A stretch of 64,000 nt of DNA from Peptostreptococcaceae bacterium (GCA_030532705.1 JAUNKR010000001.1:1-64000), one strand, 5' to 3'. Counted from the first letter of the stretch, positions 17,323 through 26,239 are shown. Translations and numbers: made by a program. The notes: generated by a model from the letters alone, not told the origin.

Positions 17323-18798
17323 TCACACTTCGTCCAGATCCACGATCTTCGTCGCGATATGCTCACAAAAAGCACCATCATGCTCTACAAAAAGGATGGT
17401 CGGCTCAAAATTGAGCAACAGTTCTTCGATCTGAATTCTGGAGATCACATCAATATAATTCAGCGGTTCGTCCCAAATGAGCAAATGAGCCGGTTGCGAA
17501 AGCGATCCCGCGATCAGCACCTTCTTTTTTTGCCCTTCGCTGAAGAGGCTCATATCCTTCTCAAACTGGTTCTTTGTAAAATCAAGTTTTTGGAGGATCG
17601 CCTTGAACAAGCTCTCCTCGATCCCTACGGATCTTGCATAGTCGGACAAATTACCGACCAAATGACCGCTCTGTTGCGAAACATAGGAGACCTTGAGCCG
17701 GTCATTCTTATGGACCTGTCCCTGAAATTGAATTTCCTCCCCGCAGATCAGCTTAAGAAGGCTCGATTTCCCACTTCCATTTTTGCCACACAAAGCGATC
17801 CGATCCCCTTTTTTAATGTCAAAACAGATCCTTTCGCAGATCAACCTCTCCCCATAAAAAACGGAAACATCCTCCAAACTGACGAGCGTATCCTTATAAT
17901 ATTCCAGCTGCTGAACCTTCAACGGATGTGCCCTCTCAATATTTTTGAGCAGTTTCGACTTTTCCTCGACCGCATGCTGTTGGCGTTTTTCGATCGTCTT
18001 TGATCGTTTCATCATCTTCGATGCCAGATGTCCCACATAACCTCGATCCACCGGCCCATGACCAAACTTCGTCCGCTCGACCTTATCCGACCAATCCGCT
18101 TTTTCCCGAGCACTTTTTTCAAGCCTTTTGATCTCCCCTCGAAGCTTTCGATCCTGCTCCAGCTCCAATGCATCCCGTTGTTGCTTATTTTCCCACCAGG
18201 ACGAGAAATTTCCTTTTTGGATCTCTAGAGTGCTACGCTCGATGGATAAGATATGATCTACACAGCCATCCAAAAAATCGCGATCATGGGATACCAGAAT
18301 AAATCCTTTTTTTCGGCTCAAATAACGGCTCATCAGCTCTCTTCCGTGCCGATCCAGATGATCGGTCGGCTCATCGATGAGAAGAAATGGATCTTCTTTC
18401 AAAAACAAAGTTGCCAACATCAGCTTGCTCCGTTCTCCGCCGGACAAAGTATCAAAAGGACGATACAGGATCTCCGCCGAAAGCTCCAGAAGATTCAGTT
18501 CGCGAAGGAGTTGCCAATATTCGAGATCCGGATAGATCCTTTCGACCACCTCCAGCGCCATTTGACTCGGATCCTCAACCTCATAAGGAAAATACTCAAA
18601 ATGGACAGATGCTGAAATTCTTCCCTCAAAAGCATATTTGCCCATCAACAAATGGAGGAAGGTCGTTTTTCCTTTCCCATTTCGTCCCACAAAACCCAGT
18701 CTCCAATCGGTGTCGATCTGAAAACTGATATCCTCAAAAATATTATCATAGCTGCCCTCATAGGCAAAAGTAAGATGCTGTACATCGATCTGTGACAT
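17323..18798 (-). CDS. ABC-F protein, Lsa-like (ribosomal protection type)
   Basis: 491 residues with two ABC domains and no membrane helices. Walker A motifs are GRNGKGKTT and GKNGSGKSS; signatures are LSGGE and FSEGQ; Walker B/switch are LLIDEPTDHLD with VSHDRDF, and LLIWDEPLNYID. The opening (IDVQHLTFAYEG..DNIF) and the inter-domain linker rich in charged residues resemble the Lsa group, which dislodges lincosamides, streptogramin A and pleuromutilins from ribosomes. Whether this one confers resistance is unknown. Expression is very probably governed by the leader attenuator just upstream. Starts at 18798 with AGGAGGACAAA. Confidence 0.85.
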   Translation of the reverse strand: MSQIDVQHLTFAYEGSYDNIFEDISFQIDTDWRLGFVGRNGKGKTTFLHLLMGKYAFEGRISASVHFEYFPYEVEDPSQMALEVVERIYPDLEYWQLLRELNLLELSAEILYRPFDTLSGGERSKLMLATLFLKEDPFLLIDEPTDHLDRHGRELMSRYLSRKKGFILVSHDRDFLDGCVDHILSIERSTLEIQKGNFSSWWENKQQRDALELEQDRKLRGEIKRLEKSAREKADWSDKVERTKFGHGPVDRGYVGHLASKMMKRSKTIEKRQQHAVEEKSKLLKNIERAHPLKVQQLEYYKDTLVSLEDVSVFYGERLICERICFDIKKGDRIALCGKNGSGKSSLLKLICGEEIQFQGQVHKNDRLKVSYVSQQSGHLVGNLSDYARSVGIEESLFKAILQKLDFTKNQFEKDMSLFSEGQKKKVLIAGSLSQPAHLLIWDEPLNYIDVISRIQIEELLLNFEPTILFVEHDGAFCEHIATKIVDLDEV

Positions 18799-18813
18799 TT
18801 TGTCCTCCTTTAC

Positions 18814-18850
18814 AAAAAAAGCAGTCGCAAGAAAGATATCTCACAACTGC
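18814..18850 (-). terminator. Leader attenuator terminator of the ABC-F gene
   Basis: On the minus strand GCAGTTGTGAGA pairs with TTTCTTGCGACTGC (with wobble pairs), followed by seven T. It stands after the leader peptide and directly before the ribosome binding site of the ABC-F gene, so by default it would stop transcription. This is the layout of drug-inducible ABC-F/Erm-type attenuators. Confidence 0.8.
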
Positions 18851-18948
18851 AAACGAACAAAAGCACAGCTCGCCCATGAAAGTTGAAAATGATCCTTCTT
18901 GCACAGGCACGACAAAAAAACGGTTCTCCCGTAGATCCATCACACCCA

Positions 18949-18975
18949 TTACCATTCGCAAGAAGTAATTTTCAT
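18949..18975 (-). CDS. Leader peptide MKITSCEW of the ABC-F attenuator
   Basis: Eight codons, too short to be found by normal gene calling, with a strong AAGGAG seven bases before the ATG. It sits 24-28 bases downstream of a TATAAT box (19003-19008). A ribosome stalled here by an antibiotic could block formation of the downstream terminator. A second open frame overlaps its end and runs through the leader; it may be read too. Confidence 0.65.
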   Translation of the reverse strand: MKITSCEW

Positions 18976-19002
18976 TTTTTCAACTCCTTTTCTTTTTTCT
19001 TG

Positions 19003-19031
19003 ATTATATCACATAAAAATCTGAAAATCTA
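19003..19031 (-). promoter_or_regulatory. Promoter for ABC-F leader transcript
   Basis: TATAAT at 19003-19008 (minus), with a weak TAGATT 17 bases upstream that overlaps the end of the preceding gene. The position fits a short leader before the peptide. Confidence 0.55.
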
Positions 19032-19610
19032 CGAATGCTTTCGGAACCGAAAATCAAAATCGCATTTGCTCCCATCCATTCCCAACGTCTGACTGCGCAA
19101 AAATTCAAGCTTCTCGATATTCCCAAACACGATATGGTCACAGTTACAAAAGACTTCGCAGAGCTCCGGACAATCGAAGTAAATACAGGTGTCATTCCAA
19201 AGACATTTTGTCACATCCATGGCAAAGCCTTCGTCATCATCCGACAGGATCCGGCTATGCCATATCTCGTCCCCTGCCATTCCCTTTCGCATGAATAGAC
19301 GAAAAGCTTTAGAAAATCTCGGGACCTTGAAAAATGTGGTCAATACATTATGAAACTTTTCGGCTCTGTCATAGGCAAACTCTCGAACCAGTTCTTTGGC
19401 TCGATCCTTTGGCACACCAAATCTTATAAAGGTCTTATACAGAGCGATCCTGGGAAGGATATTGGTCTTTTGACATTTTTTCTGTTTTTCAGTCCAATCG
19501 TCCTCGTCTAATTTCCGGATCAGCTCCTCCATCATCCTTTCATAGCCTATATCCAATTTGTCCAGTATCGGACCCTCCAGCCTCGATGAGTAAAATTTCT
19601 TGAGTTTCAT
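19029..19610 (-). CDS. ATC hydrolase-family protein
   Basis: 193 residues, full length for the family named after L-2-amino-thiazoline-4-carboxylic acid hydrolase. The diagnostic C-terminal half is present: VTKCLWNDTC, then PELCEVFCNCDHIVFGNI and LGMDGSKCDF, with several conserved cysteines. Members are widespread in Clostridia and mostly uncharacterised; the true reaction may differ from ATC hydrolysis. The start follows GGTGAGG. It is preceded by a good promoter and the 145-base dispersed element copy B lies just upstream. Cytoplasmic. Confidence 0.75.
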   Translation of the reverse strand: MKLKKFYSSRLEGPILDKLDIGYERMMEELIRKLDEDDWTEKQKKCQKTNILPRIALYKTFIRFGVPKDRAKELVREFAYDRAEKFHNVLTTFFKVPRFSKAFRLFMRKGMAGDEIWHSRILSDDDEGFAMDVTKCLWNDTCIYFDCPELCEVFCNCDHIVFGNIEKLEFLRSQTLGMDGSKCDFDFRFRKHS

Positions 19611-19701
19611 AGCCTCACCCCCATTATGAACATTCTAACATATCTTCTGTTCTTACTATCCTCCACCGCAGGTACGATTTATGTACGATCTCCCTACCAT
19701 T

Positions 19702-19730
19702 ATTATACCCACATTTTTCCGATCGGTCAT
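19702..19730 (-). promoter_or_regulatory. Promoter of the ATC hydrolase-like gene
   Basis: ATGACC (19725-19730), 17-base spacer, TATAAT (19702-19707) on the minus strand; leader about 85 bases. Confidence 0.6.
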
Positions 19731-19757
19731 ACTCGGTTTGTCAATATCATACTACAG

Positions 19758-19905
19758 CCTAATAAACCGTAGCTGAGATCATGATCGTTCCGTTCCGCCG
19801 GAACAGCGGAGTAGAGTCCCTGCTTCCAACAAGGCGGAAGCAAAGAAATGTTGTTCAATATAAATTATTGACAACTGTTTTTTCTAAGAGGATTTAATAT
19901 AAAAG
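19758..19905 (+). repeat. Dispersed ~145-base element, copy B
   Basis: Homologous to 10361-10502 on the opposite strand. In this copy GTTCCG...CGGAAC and TGCTTCC...GGAAGCA can each form a stem, and the second stem is kept in copy A with some changed bases, hinting at RNA structure. Its right end abuts the terminator of the methyltransferase gene. It lies in a gap between two minus-strand genes. Confidence 0.7.
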
Positions 19906-19929
19906 GAGAAGTCATCCATCAACTTCTCC
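19905..19929 (-). terminator. Terminator of the methyltransferase gene
   Basis: Perfect stem GGAGAAGT...ACTTCTCC followed on the minus strand by TTTTATATT, about 90 bases past the stop at 20020. Confidence 0.7.
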
Positions 19930-20019
19930 AACACTTACATCACTTAAGGATCATCCTGCTGCTCCGTCCCGATGTTTTTCACGGTTTTGATCGTCGGTCC
20001 CGGGTCGTAAAAATGATCT

Positions 20020-20796
20020 CTATTCACTTTTCTTCCTTGCCACAAGATAAAATCGGTGGATGCGTCCTTCAATGACCCCTTTTGCCTCCAATATCTCTTG
20101 CGCTTTGTAAAGGTTCTGCAAATGCGTTTCGACCGAAAAGCCGGGAAATTCCCATTCCAAGATCCTCGCAAACCAAACCAGTGCTCCGACGTCATAGAAA
20201 CGGATCGGCTGAAATACCTCCCCGCTTTCTAAGATCTCAAACCCCTTGTCGATCAGTTCCTGCTCCCTGATTTTCAGATACTGCTTGGGATAAGGCAGGT
20301 CATTTATCTCCGGTTGCAGCAGTTCAATAAGCTCTTTGTCATTTTCCGCACCGACCTGCTGCATGATAAAAAGACCGCCTTGATCCAAAAGCCGTTGGAG
20401 CTCGCACACATTGTAATCGCCATGTCGATTCGTGATGATGTCAAAGGATCTATCCTCAAAAGGAAGCACATCCGCTCCATCCGCTTCTCTAAAATCGATC
20501 CCCAGTGGTAGCAACACCTCCTGACAATACTTGACATTCGGTTCATAGCCCTCGATCACAGAGGTTTTGTTGGCAGGGTGATCCAGCGAAAGCAAAAACT
20601 CGCCTCCCCCGGTCTCCATATCAAGCAGGCGCATCTCATCGTTCAAATGCTTCTTGATGGTCTCACGAAGATCCCAAGGCAATTCATCTTCTTCTTTGTA
20701 TTTCCCGTGGATATGAGAAAAATCCCAGCCTTTGATATGTGCGATCTCTTCTTCTTTTTTCCATTCCTCATATAATTTTGCAGAACGATCGTTCAT
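20020..20796 (-). CDS. Class I SAM-dependent methyltransferase
   Basis: 258 residues. Motif I is LLDMETGGGEFLL (E-x-G-G-G form), followed by an acidic loop VIEGYEPN and motif IV-like FEDRSFDIITNRHGDYN. The C-terminal part is typical of YcgJ/UbiE-like small-molecule methyltransferases. Start at MNDRS with AAGGAG upstream; the longer frame lacks a site. It follows an ABC exporter gene by 86 bases on the same strand, so the two may be co-transcribed. Substrate unknown. Confidence 0.75.
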   Translation of the reverse strand: MNDRSAKLYEEWKKEEEIAHIKGWDFSHIHGKYKEEDELPWDLRETIKKHLNDEMRLLDMETGGGEFLLSLDHPANKTSVIEGYEPNVKYCQEVLLPLGIDFREADGADVLPFEDRSFDIITNRHGDYNVCELQRLLDQGGLFIMQQVGAENDKELIELLQPEINDLPYPKQYLKIREQELIDKGFEILESGEVFQPIRFYDVGALVWFARILEWEFPGFSVETHLQNLYKAQEILEAKGVIEGRIHRFYLVARKKSE

Positions 20797-20882
20797 TTTC
20801 ACACTCCTTCTCTTTCGTACCAAAACGATTTCAAAGCCACGCCGGCTTCTATCCTCATAGTCCGATCAGCTTTTGGCGGGCT

Positions 20883-22475
20883 CTATTGATCCCTCATTCG
20901 AATGCCATCTTTGCCCAGCTCAAGGATCGCATCGTACCGGCCGATATTTTTGCCGGAATAATTGTGAGCGATATGGATGAAGGCGACCTCCGAATTTTCA
21001 AGCATCGCACGTTCTATTTTTTCTACCGAGCTGATATCCATATTGCTCATCGCTTCGTCAAATATCACGAAGGATCTTTTTTGGAGCAATGCTCTCGCGA
21101 TAATGATTTTTTGTTTCTCGCCTCCCGAGATCGTCAGGTTGAGTTCGTTGAGATCCTCATCACGATGTTGTAACAGGTTCGGATCCAGCCGGACCTTTCG
21201 GAGCATATCCTCCACTTCTTTCGGATCCACCTCATTAAACAAGGTGATATTGTTCATGATATTGTCATTAAAAAGATAGGCATTTTGGCGAACATAGCTG
21301 ATATTCTTGGATAGGTCGGGGCATTCACGAATGTCCATCCCATCGATCTTGATACTTCCTTCGTATGTTTTTAGGTCTCCGAATATCAATTTGAGAAGAG
21401 TGGATTTTCCACTGCCGTTCGCACCGATGATCAGATATTTTTTAGGGAACTCAAAATATAATGCAATGTTTTCAAAAAGTTTTTTGTCAGGATAGGAAAA
21501 GCTGACATCCTCAAACGAAATATTGTTGACCGCCTTCGGCTGATACTCTTTGAAATCAGCATCCGACATCCATGCGAACAGATCCTGTTTTAATTTTTTC
21601 GTTGCCGAAATACTGATCAACTCGCCGGAGAGTGAGATGATCGGCCCTACCAACAAGTCCGAAAGCTGGAACACCGCTAAAAAAGTTCCGACGGTGGACT
21701 CTCCTCGCATGATACTGCGAGCAAGCAAAAACACTACCAAAAACTGAGATGCAAACTGAACGACTCCAATCAGGATCTGTAGGATCGATACCCTGAGATT
21801 GTACCGGTAGGCGATCTTTTGTTGATCGACCGATCTTTCCTCGATCCTGTCAAAGATCCTTCGGTGCATCATATGATCATTGATCGTCGTCAGTCCTTCT
21901 ACAATGTCATGGAAAAGCAGGTTCAGTTTACGAAGCCCGATCACATTCCGATCTTTCAGGTATTGGAGATCCTTCTCAAAAGCATAGGGGATCAGAATGG
22001 TAGCGATATTGGTAAGGATGATGAAGAATGCGACCCATTTATTTAGGTAAAACAGGATGATCGTATACCACAAAACCGACAGCGCTTGAAAAAAGACGCT
22101 CGGTATCAGCAGATAGTAGTCTTCGATCAAAGTCTTGATCTCATTGTTATAGACGGAGTAGAGTTCCTGCGGGTTTTCAAGACGCTCTTTAGATTGTAAG
22201 AGCCCGTTCACATAGAGCCTTCGAAGCAAAGTCGTCAATTTCATTTTGAATTTCGAATTGAGCACCTTGCTTGTATATTCGCTTAAAAGAACGGTCAATA
22301 TCAGCAGAAGATAGTAGATCAGTTGCCGGTCCACTTTGCCAAAATCGGCTTGTGTCAGCGAATCGGTCACCGCTTTGACGACCAAAGGCATGCCCGAATT
22401 GCAGAGAACGACCACAATACTGATGAGCCCGATCATGATCGTATAAAAACGAATGGTATTTTTCAGTTTGTTCAT
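20883..22475 (-). CDS. ABC exporter, fused permease and ATPase
   Basis: 530 residues. An N-terminal membrane domain with about six helices (residues 10-290) is joined to one ATPase domain: Walker A GANGSGKST, signature LTISGGEKQK, Walker B FVIFDEAMSNMD, His in HIAHN. It should act as a homodimer exporting a small molecule or peptide. There is no peptidase C39 domain. GGGAG precedes the ATG at 22475. It resembles generic MsbA/bacteriocin-type half transporters; the closeness of a methyltransferase gene is the only hint on substrate. Confidence 0.8.
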   Translation of the reverse strand: MNKLKNTIRFYTIMIGLISIVVVLCNSGMPLVVKAVTDSLTQADFGKVDRQLIYYLLLILTVLLSEYTSKVLNSKFKMKLTTLLRRLYVNGLLQSKERLENPQELYSVYNNEIKTLIEDYYLLIPSVFFQALSVLWYTIILFYLNKWVAFFIILTNIATILIPYAFEKDLQYLKDRNVIGLRKLNLLFHDIVEGLTTINDHMMHRRIFDRIEERSVDQQKIAYRYNLRVSILQILIGVVQFASQFLVVFLLARSIMRGESTVGTFLAVFQLSDLLVGPIISLSGELISISATKKLKQDLFAWMSDADFKEYQPKAVNNISFEDVSFSYPDKKLFENIALYFEFPKKYLIIGANGSGKSTLLKLIFGDLKTYEGSIKIDGMDIRECPDLSKNISYVRQNAYLFNDNIMNNITLFNEVDPKEVEDMLRKVRLDPNLLQHRDEDLNELNLTISGGEKQKIIIARALLQKRSFVIFDEAMSNMDISSVEKIERAMLENSEVAFIHIAHNYSGKNIGRYDAILELGKDGIRMRDQ

Positions 22476-23228
22476 TTTCATCTCCCATTTTATCATTCTC
22501 CATTGTCGGATCATGAGCTGTTATGTATTTGAAAGCTATATGTTGCCTGCCGATCGATATTCCGTAGGATCGTAGAGGACTCGATCGGGCAGGACTTTGG
22601 ACAATCCTTCGCCCTTTCTCCGTATAGAAATCTTCAATCCTTTTTCTCCATCTAAAAATACCCCGATGCACAGACAGCCTTATTGTAACACAAAACTTGA
22701 CGTTGTTCTATTAAAACTTTGGGCTTAGTATTGTTAAGGAGCATCGAAAAAGATCAACAATGCTCGGCGTTTTGAGGTCCTGTTTGAGCTCCGGATCCCG
22801 ATGCCTTACGCGATCTCTTGCCATCACCCGCCTTGCAGAGATCTCTTTTGTGGATAGCTATTGCTCAGAGGAGGATCGGAGCGTCAACAAAGTTTGCAGG
22901 CATTTTAAGCTCTTGACCCGTCAACAAAGTTTGCTTACCCTTTCAGTTCAAAGCGCCCCCTTTTGTCTTCTCTTTCAGGAGCGGTTCACAAACAAGATCC
23001 TCCGCGATCTCTTGCCATCCGATTTTGCCATGGACCGCCGGTAAGCTCTGATCATACTTTTTTGCTTACGAGCGTTCTTTTAAGGGAATACATTTTATAA
23101 AGGGATGTCCCAAACCTCAGAGCTCATTGAAGGAGACAGGATCGGTCTGCTTTTGGCATATCGTGCAGGCTTGGAGCATCGACAAAGGAAAGATCATACA
23201 ACATAAGGAACAGAGAAAGGAATTTATC
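22476..23228. other. Intergenic region with short direct repeats
   Basis: About 750 bases between divergent genes without a recognisable gene. It contains CGTCAACAAAGTTTGC twice (22883 and 22918 regions) and CGATCTCTTGCCATC twice (22809 and 23007 regions). The spacing and mixed order look like decayed duplicated sequence. No promoter of good quality was found. Confidence 0.45.
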
Positions 23229-23969
23229 ATGAACGAAGTAATAAAAACCATACAAAATCACCGCAGTATCCGAAGTTATACCGGAGAGCCTGTAAAAGAG
23301 GAGCATCTGGAGACCATCCTTCGATCCGCGATCCATGCACCATCGTCTATCAACGGACAGCAGTGGAGCGTCATCGTCGTCAAGGATCAGGCAAAAAAAG
23401 AAAAGATCGCGGAACTTACCGGCGGACAGCCTTGGATCGCAAATGCATCGGTGTTCTTGGTCTTTGTGATGGACTATCAGCGAGTGGCAAAAGAATTTGA
23501 GAAAAAAGGACTTCCTTTTGAAAATATCAGCTCCGTTGAGGCGATCATGGTCGGCTCCGTCGATGTCGGGATCGCATTCGGCAACGCAATGAATGCCGCG
23601 GAATCCCTCGGCTATGGTATCGTGCCGATCGGTGCTGTTCGTAAAGAGCCGTCCGAGATCATCCGCTTGCTCGAGCTTCCGCAATATGTGTATCCGGTGC
23701 TTGGAATGTGTATCGGCGTAGAAAGCGGCGATCAGGCAATGAAACCTCGACTACCTTACGATGCGGTCGTATCGATCGATAAATATCAGCCTACTTCGGA
23801 AGAAGTGCTCGAAGCATACGACAAAGAGATCAAGGAGTATATGATCGAGCGCACCAACGGCAAGGAAGATACCTCTTGGCTCGATCGCGTGACAGCGGTC
23901 TATAGCAAAGTGTACTTCCCGAAGGTCTATGGCAGTCTAAAAGATCAAGGCTTCAAAAACAACTGCTGA
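23229..23969 (+). CDS. NADPH-dependent nitroreductase (NfsA/FRP type)
   Basis: 246 residues, the size of oxygen-insensitive NfsA/NfrA flavin reductases. The FMN-binding N-terminus has HRSIRSYTGEPV and RSAIHAPSSINGQQW, and the middle has NAMNAAESLGYGIVPIGAVRKEP, all typical. It would reduce nitro compounds, quinones or free flavins using NAD(P)H with bound FMN in the cytoplasm. AGAAAGGA precedes the ATG at 23229. A zinc-ribbon-like gene follows in the same direction after 34 bases. Confidence 0.85.
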   Translation: MNEVIKTIQNHRSIRSYTGEPVKEEHLETILRSAIHAPSSINGQQWSVIVVKDQAKKEKIAELTGGQPWIANASVFLVFVMDYQRVAKEFEKKGLPFENISSVEAIMVGSVDVGIAFGNAMNAAESLGYGIVPIGAVRKEPSEIIRLLELPQYVYPVLGMCIGVESGDQAMKPRLPYDAVVSIDKYQPTSEEVLEAYDKEIKEYMIERTNGKEDTSWLDRVTAVYSKVYFPKVYGSLKDQGFKNNC

Positions 23970-24003
23970 TCGACCTTTCAAACCGGTATAAGAAGGAGAG
24001 ACT

Positions 24004-24285
24004 ATGTTCATTATTTGGGGGATCAATACAAAACAAAAGAATTTGGACTATCATAGCGGGCTCAATGTTCACGAGGACTGCGGTCAATACGCACAGATCG
24101 AGATCATCAAGACCTACAGCTATTTTTCGCTGTTTTTTATCCCGCTCTTCCGATGGAACAAAAAATATTATGCAAGGTACCATTGTTGCAAAAGGCTCTA
24201 TCAGCTCGATCCCGAGATCGGAAAACAGATCGAAAAAGGCATTTATCCAAAGATCACTTCCGCCGATCTGACATGGATCAGCTAA
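24004..24285 (+). CDS. Small zinc-ribbon-family-like protein
   Basis: 93 residues. The shape (MFIIWGINTKQKNL start, then FSLFFIPLFRWNKKYYARYHCC) is that of the small zinc_ribbon_15-type proteins in which an N-terminal ribbon flanks a membrane-like IPLF/W-KKY segment. Only one Cys (HEDCGQY) and the CC pair remain, so the metal site looks incomplete. AGAAGGAGAG precedes the start. It probably shares a transcript with the nitroreductase gene and the TIM-barrel gene 36 bases later. Function unknown. Confidence 0.55.
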   Translation: MFIIWGINTKQKNLDYHSGLNVHEDCGQYAQIEIIKTYSYFSLFFIPLFRWNKKYYARYHCCKRLYQLDPEIGKQIEKGIYPKITSADLTWIS

Positions 24286-24321
24286 TGTGCCGGTGCCAAT
24301 ATTTAAGAAAGGACATGGGCT

Positions 24322-25251
24322 TTGTCCATGCAAAATATTATGAAAAGATTTCTTGATCGGCATGCTTCCGATCTTCAAATGTCAAAGGATGAATTGTTCA
24401 AAAGCATCGCCGCCTCCGAAGGTCGGATCCTGTTTTGCGAGACGATCGATGTTGTTATGCCGATGTTGCTCGACATCACAAACTGCGAACTTGCCGCTTC
24501 GATGGGTGCCGATGCGCTCATCCTCAATCTGTTCGATCTGGAAAACCCGAGCATCATGGGGCTGCCTCCCTGCGAACCTCAGGATGTGATCCGCAAGGTC
24601 AAAGAGCTGACCGGTCGGATCGTTGGACTCAATCTCGAGGCGGTGGACGAGGTGCTCGATAAAAATACGATGTGGGGAAATATCAGTGGCCGCAAAGCGA
24701 CTGCCGAGAATGCGGAAAAGGCAGTACAAATGGGAGCGGATTTTATCGTGCTTACGGGTAATCCCGGCATCGGCGTGACCAATGAGCATATCATCAAGAG
24801 CCTGCGCGCTATCCGGCAACGTCTCGGTGAAAAGATCCTTCTGATCGCCGGTAAGATGCATGGGAGCGGGATCCTTTCGGAATGTGGACAAAACATCATC
24901 ACCGCAGAGGATGTCCAAAAATTTGCGCAAGCCGGCGCTGATGTCATCTTGCTTCCGGCTCCGGGCACCGTTCCCGGCATCACGACGGAATATGTAAGAC
25001 AGCTCGTTGAAACCGCACATGCCCAAGATAAACTCACGATGACCGCGATCGGAACTTCTCAGGAGGGTGCCGACAAGGATACGATCCGAGAGATCGCGCT
25101 GATGTGCAAAATGACAGGCACCGACATCCACCACTTAGGCGATGCCGGTTATATCGGCATGTCTCTGCCCGAAAATATCATGGCATACAGCATCGCGATC
25201 CGCGGGATACGCCATACTTATCGACGGATCGCCGCATCGATCAAAAGATAA
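24322..25251 (+). CDS. TIM-barrel protein, DUF7916/PEP-mutase-like annotation
   Basis: 309 residues. It has repeated beta-alpha units such as ITNCELAASMGADALILNLFD, GADFIVLTGNPG and AGADVILLPAPGTVPG, and ends with HHLGDAGY. Such proteins are labelled haloacid-dehalogenase-like or PEP phosphonomutase-like in databases, but they are TIM barrels of unknown reaction and are often near PTS genes; none is seen here. The best start is a TTG at 24322, eight bases after AAAGGA; ATG codons at 24328 and 24340 are farther from it. Family call is from memory of the sequence pattern. Confidence 0.55.
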   Translation: MSMQNIMKRFLDRHASDLQMSKDELFKSIAASEGRILFCETIDVVMPMLLDITNCELAASMGADALILNLFDLENPSIMGLPPCEPQDVIRKVKELTGRIVGLNLEAVDEVLDKNTMWGNISGRKATAENAEKAVQMGADFIVLTGNPGIGVTNEHIIKSLRAIRQRLGEKILLIAGKMHGSGILSECGQNIITAEDVQKFAQAGADVILLPAPGTVPGITTEYVRQLVETAHAQDKLTMTAIGTSQEGADKDTIREIALMCKMTGTDIHHLGDAGYIGMSLPENIMAYSIAIRGIRHTYRRIAASIKR

Positions 25252-25605
25252 GATCGACCGACCTTAAAGACAAACACCTAGGCGATCGCTACTATCGGAT
25301 CGCAGCGTATCGAAATAAGATCGTGGGCCGATCGAGCCAAAAACTCGCATGACCCATCGTTTCGGATCATCCGATCATAAAATCCGGACGAAATCGCACA
25401 AGGGACTCAAGATCTCACAGACGCATCGTCCACATGGACCGCAGGATCATGATACCGGACTTATGATCAAGCTGCATGATCTATATCGGATCCAATAATC
25501 CGCTTTTGACAACCAAAGCGTTTGGATGCGCTGCTTGCTTTCATTCGGGCAGCCTGGCTCCTTTGTATTGAATCTGTATAAATCGTGGTTTTTTTCTATT
25601 TATGG
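25252..25605. other. Intergenic region, no gene seen
   Basis: About 350 bases rich in GATC. A CGCTTT...AAAGCG hairpin near 25502-25521 could be a weak terminator; it has no T run. No open frame with a ribosome binding site. Confidence 0.45.
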
Positions 25606-25635
25606 TTGACCGAGACTTTTTGTCTCTGATACAAT
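25606..25635 (+). promoter_or_regulatory. Promoter of the HD-domain gene
   Basis: TTGACC (25606-25611), 18-base spacer containing the GAGAC...GTCTC inverted repeat, TACAAT (25630-25635). It lies 37 bases before the start. Confidence 0.75.
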
Positions 25636-25672
25636 GCAACTAGGATAATTCTAAGAATGGCAGGGGGAAGAT

Positions 25673-26239
25673 ATGTTAGTAAAGTTTTTTTCGGATCGGA
25701 TCAATAATAATCCGAACCTCTCATTGTCTCAAGACGAATTGAATATCATGCGCGATCTCTACCTAGAGCTGGCAAACAACTCTTCGTTGGAATCAATGGA
25801 TGATTATGTCCAGCATGGAAATACATCGACCCTGCTTCACTCGGTTGCAGTCGCACATTTCAGCTATCTGTTTGCGAAAGCATTTCGGATCAAGGTCGAT
25901 GCGCAGTCGCTGATCATCGGCGCATTGCTCCATGACTACTATTTATACGACTGGCATGTGTACGACAGCTCGCATTCATTGCATGGCTTTCGACATCCGT
26001 TCACTTCTTTACGCAATGCCAAAAAAATTCGCAAGCTGAATTCGATCGAAGAAAATATCATCGTGCGTCATATGTTTCCGCTGATACCGATCCCTCCGGT
26101 CTATCGGGAGAGCCTGATCGTCTGTCTGGTGGATAAGATATGCTCGCTCTATGAGACCTTCAGTCGCCAGCCATATCGTGATCTTTCATGTGAGGCGCTG
26201 GTGCTCAAAACACAGAAGCAGATCTCTGCAAATATATGA
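25673..26239 (+). CDS. HD-domain phosphohydrolase
   Basis: 188 residues. The metal-binding H...HD...H...D pattern is visible: LLHSVAVAHF, ALLHDYYLYDW, HMFPL and CLVDKICS. It is typical of small HD superfamily proteins in Clostridia, possibly acting on nucleotides. GCAGGGGGAAG precedes the start at 25673. It is transcribed alone from the promoter just upstream. The substrate is unknown. Confidence 0.75.
   Translation: MLVKFFSDRINNNPNLSLSQDELNIMRDLYLELANNSSLESMDDYVQHGNTSTLLHSVAVAHFSYLFAKAFRIKVDAQSLIIGALLHDYYLYDWHVYDSSHSLHGFRHPFTSLRNAKKIRKLNSIEENIIVRHMFPLIPIPPVYRESLIVCLVDKICSLYETFSRQPYRDLSCEALVLKTQKQISANI

Noticed and set aside
17257-18003. 248-codon open frame on the plus strand
   Set aside because: It lies wholly antisense to the ABC-F coding sequence, has no ribosome binding site and no recognisable domain.
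24382-25134. 250-codon open frame on the minus strand
   Set aside because: It is antisense to the TIM-barrel gene and His-rich from reverse reading of GATC-rich codons; no domain was found.
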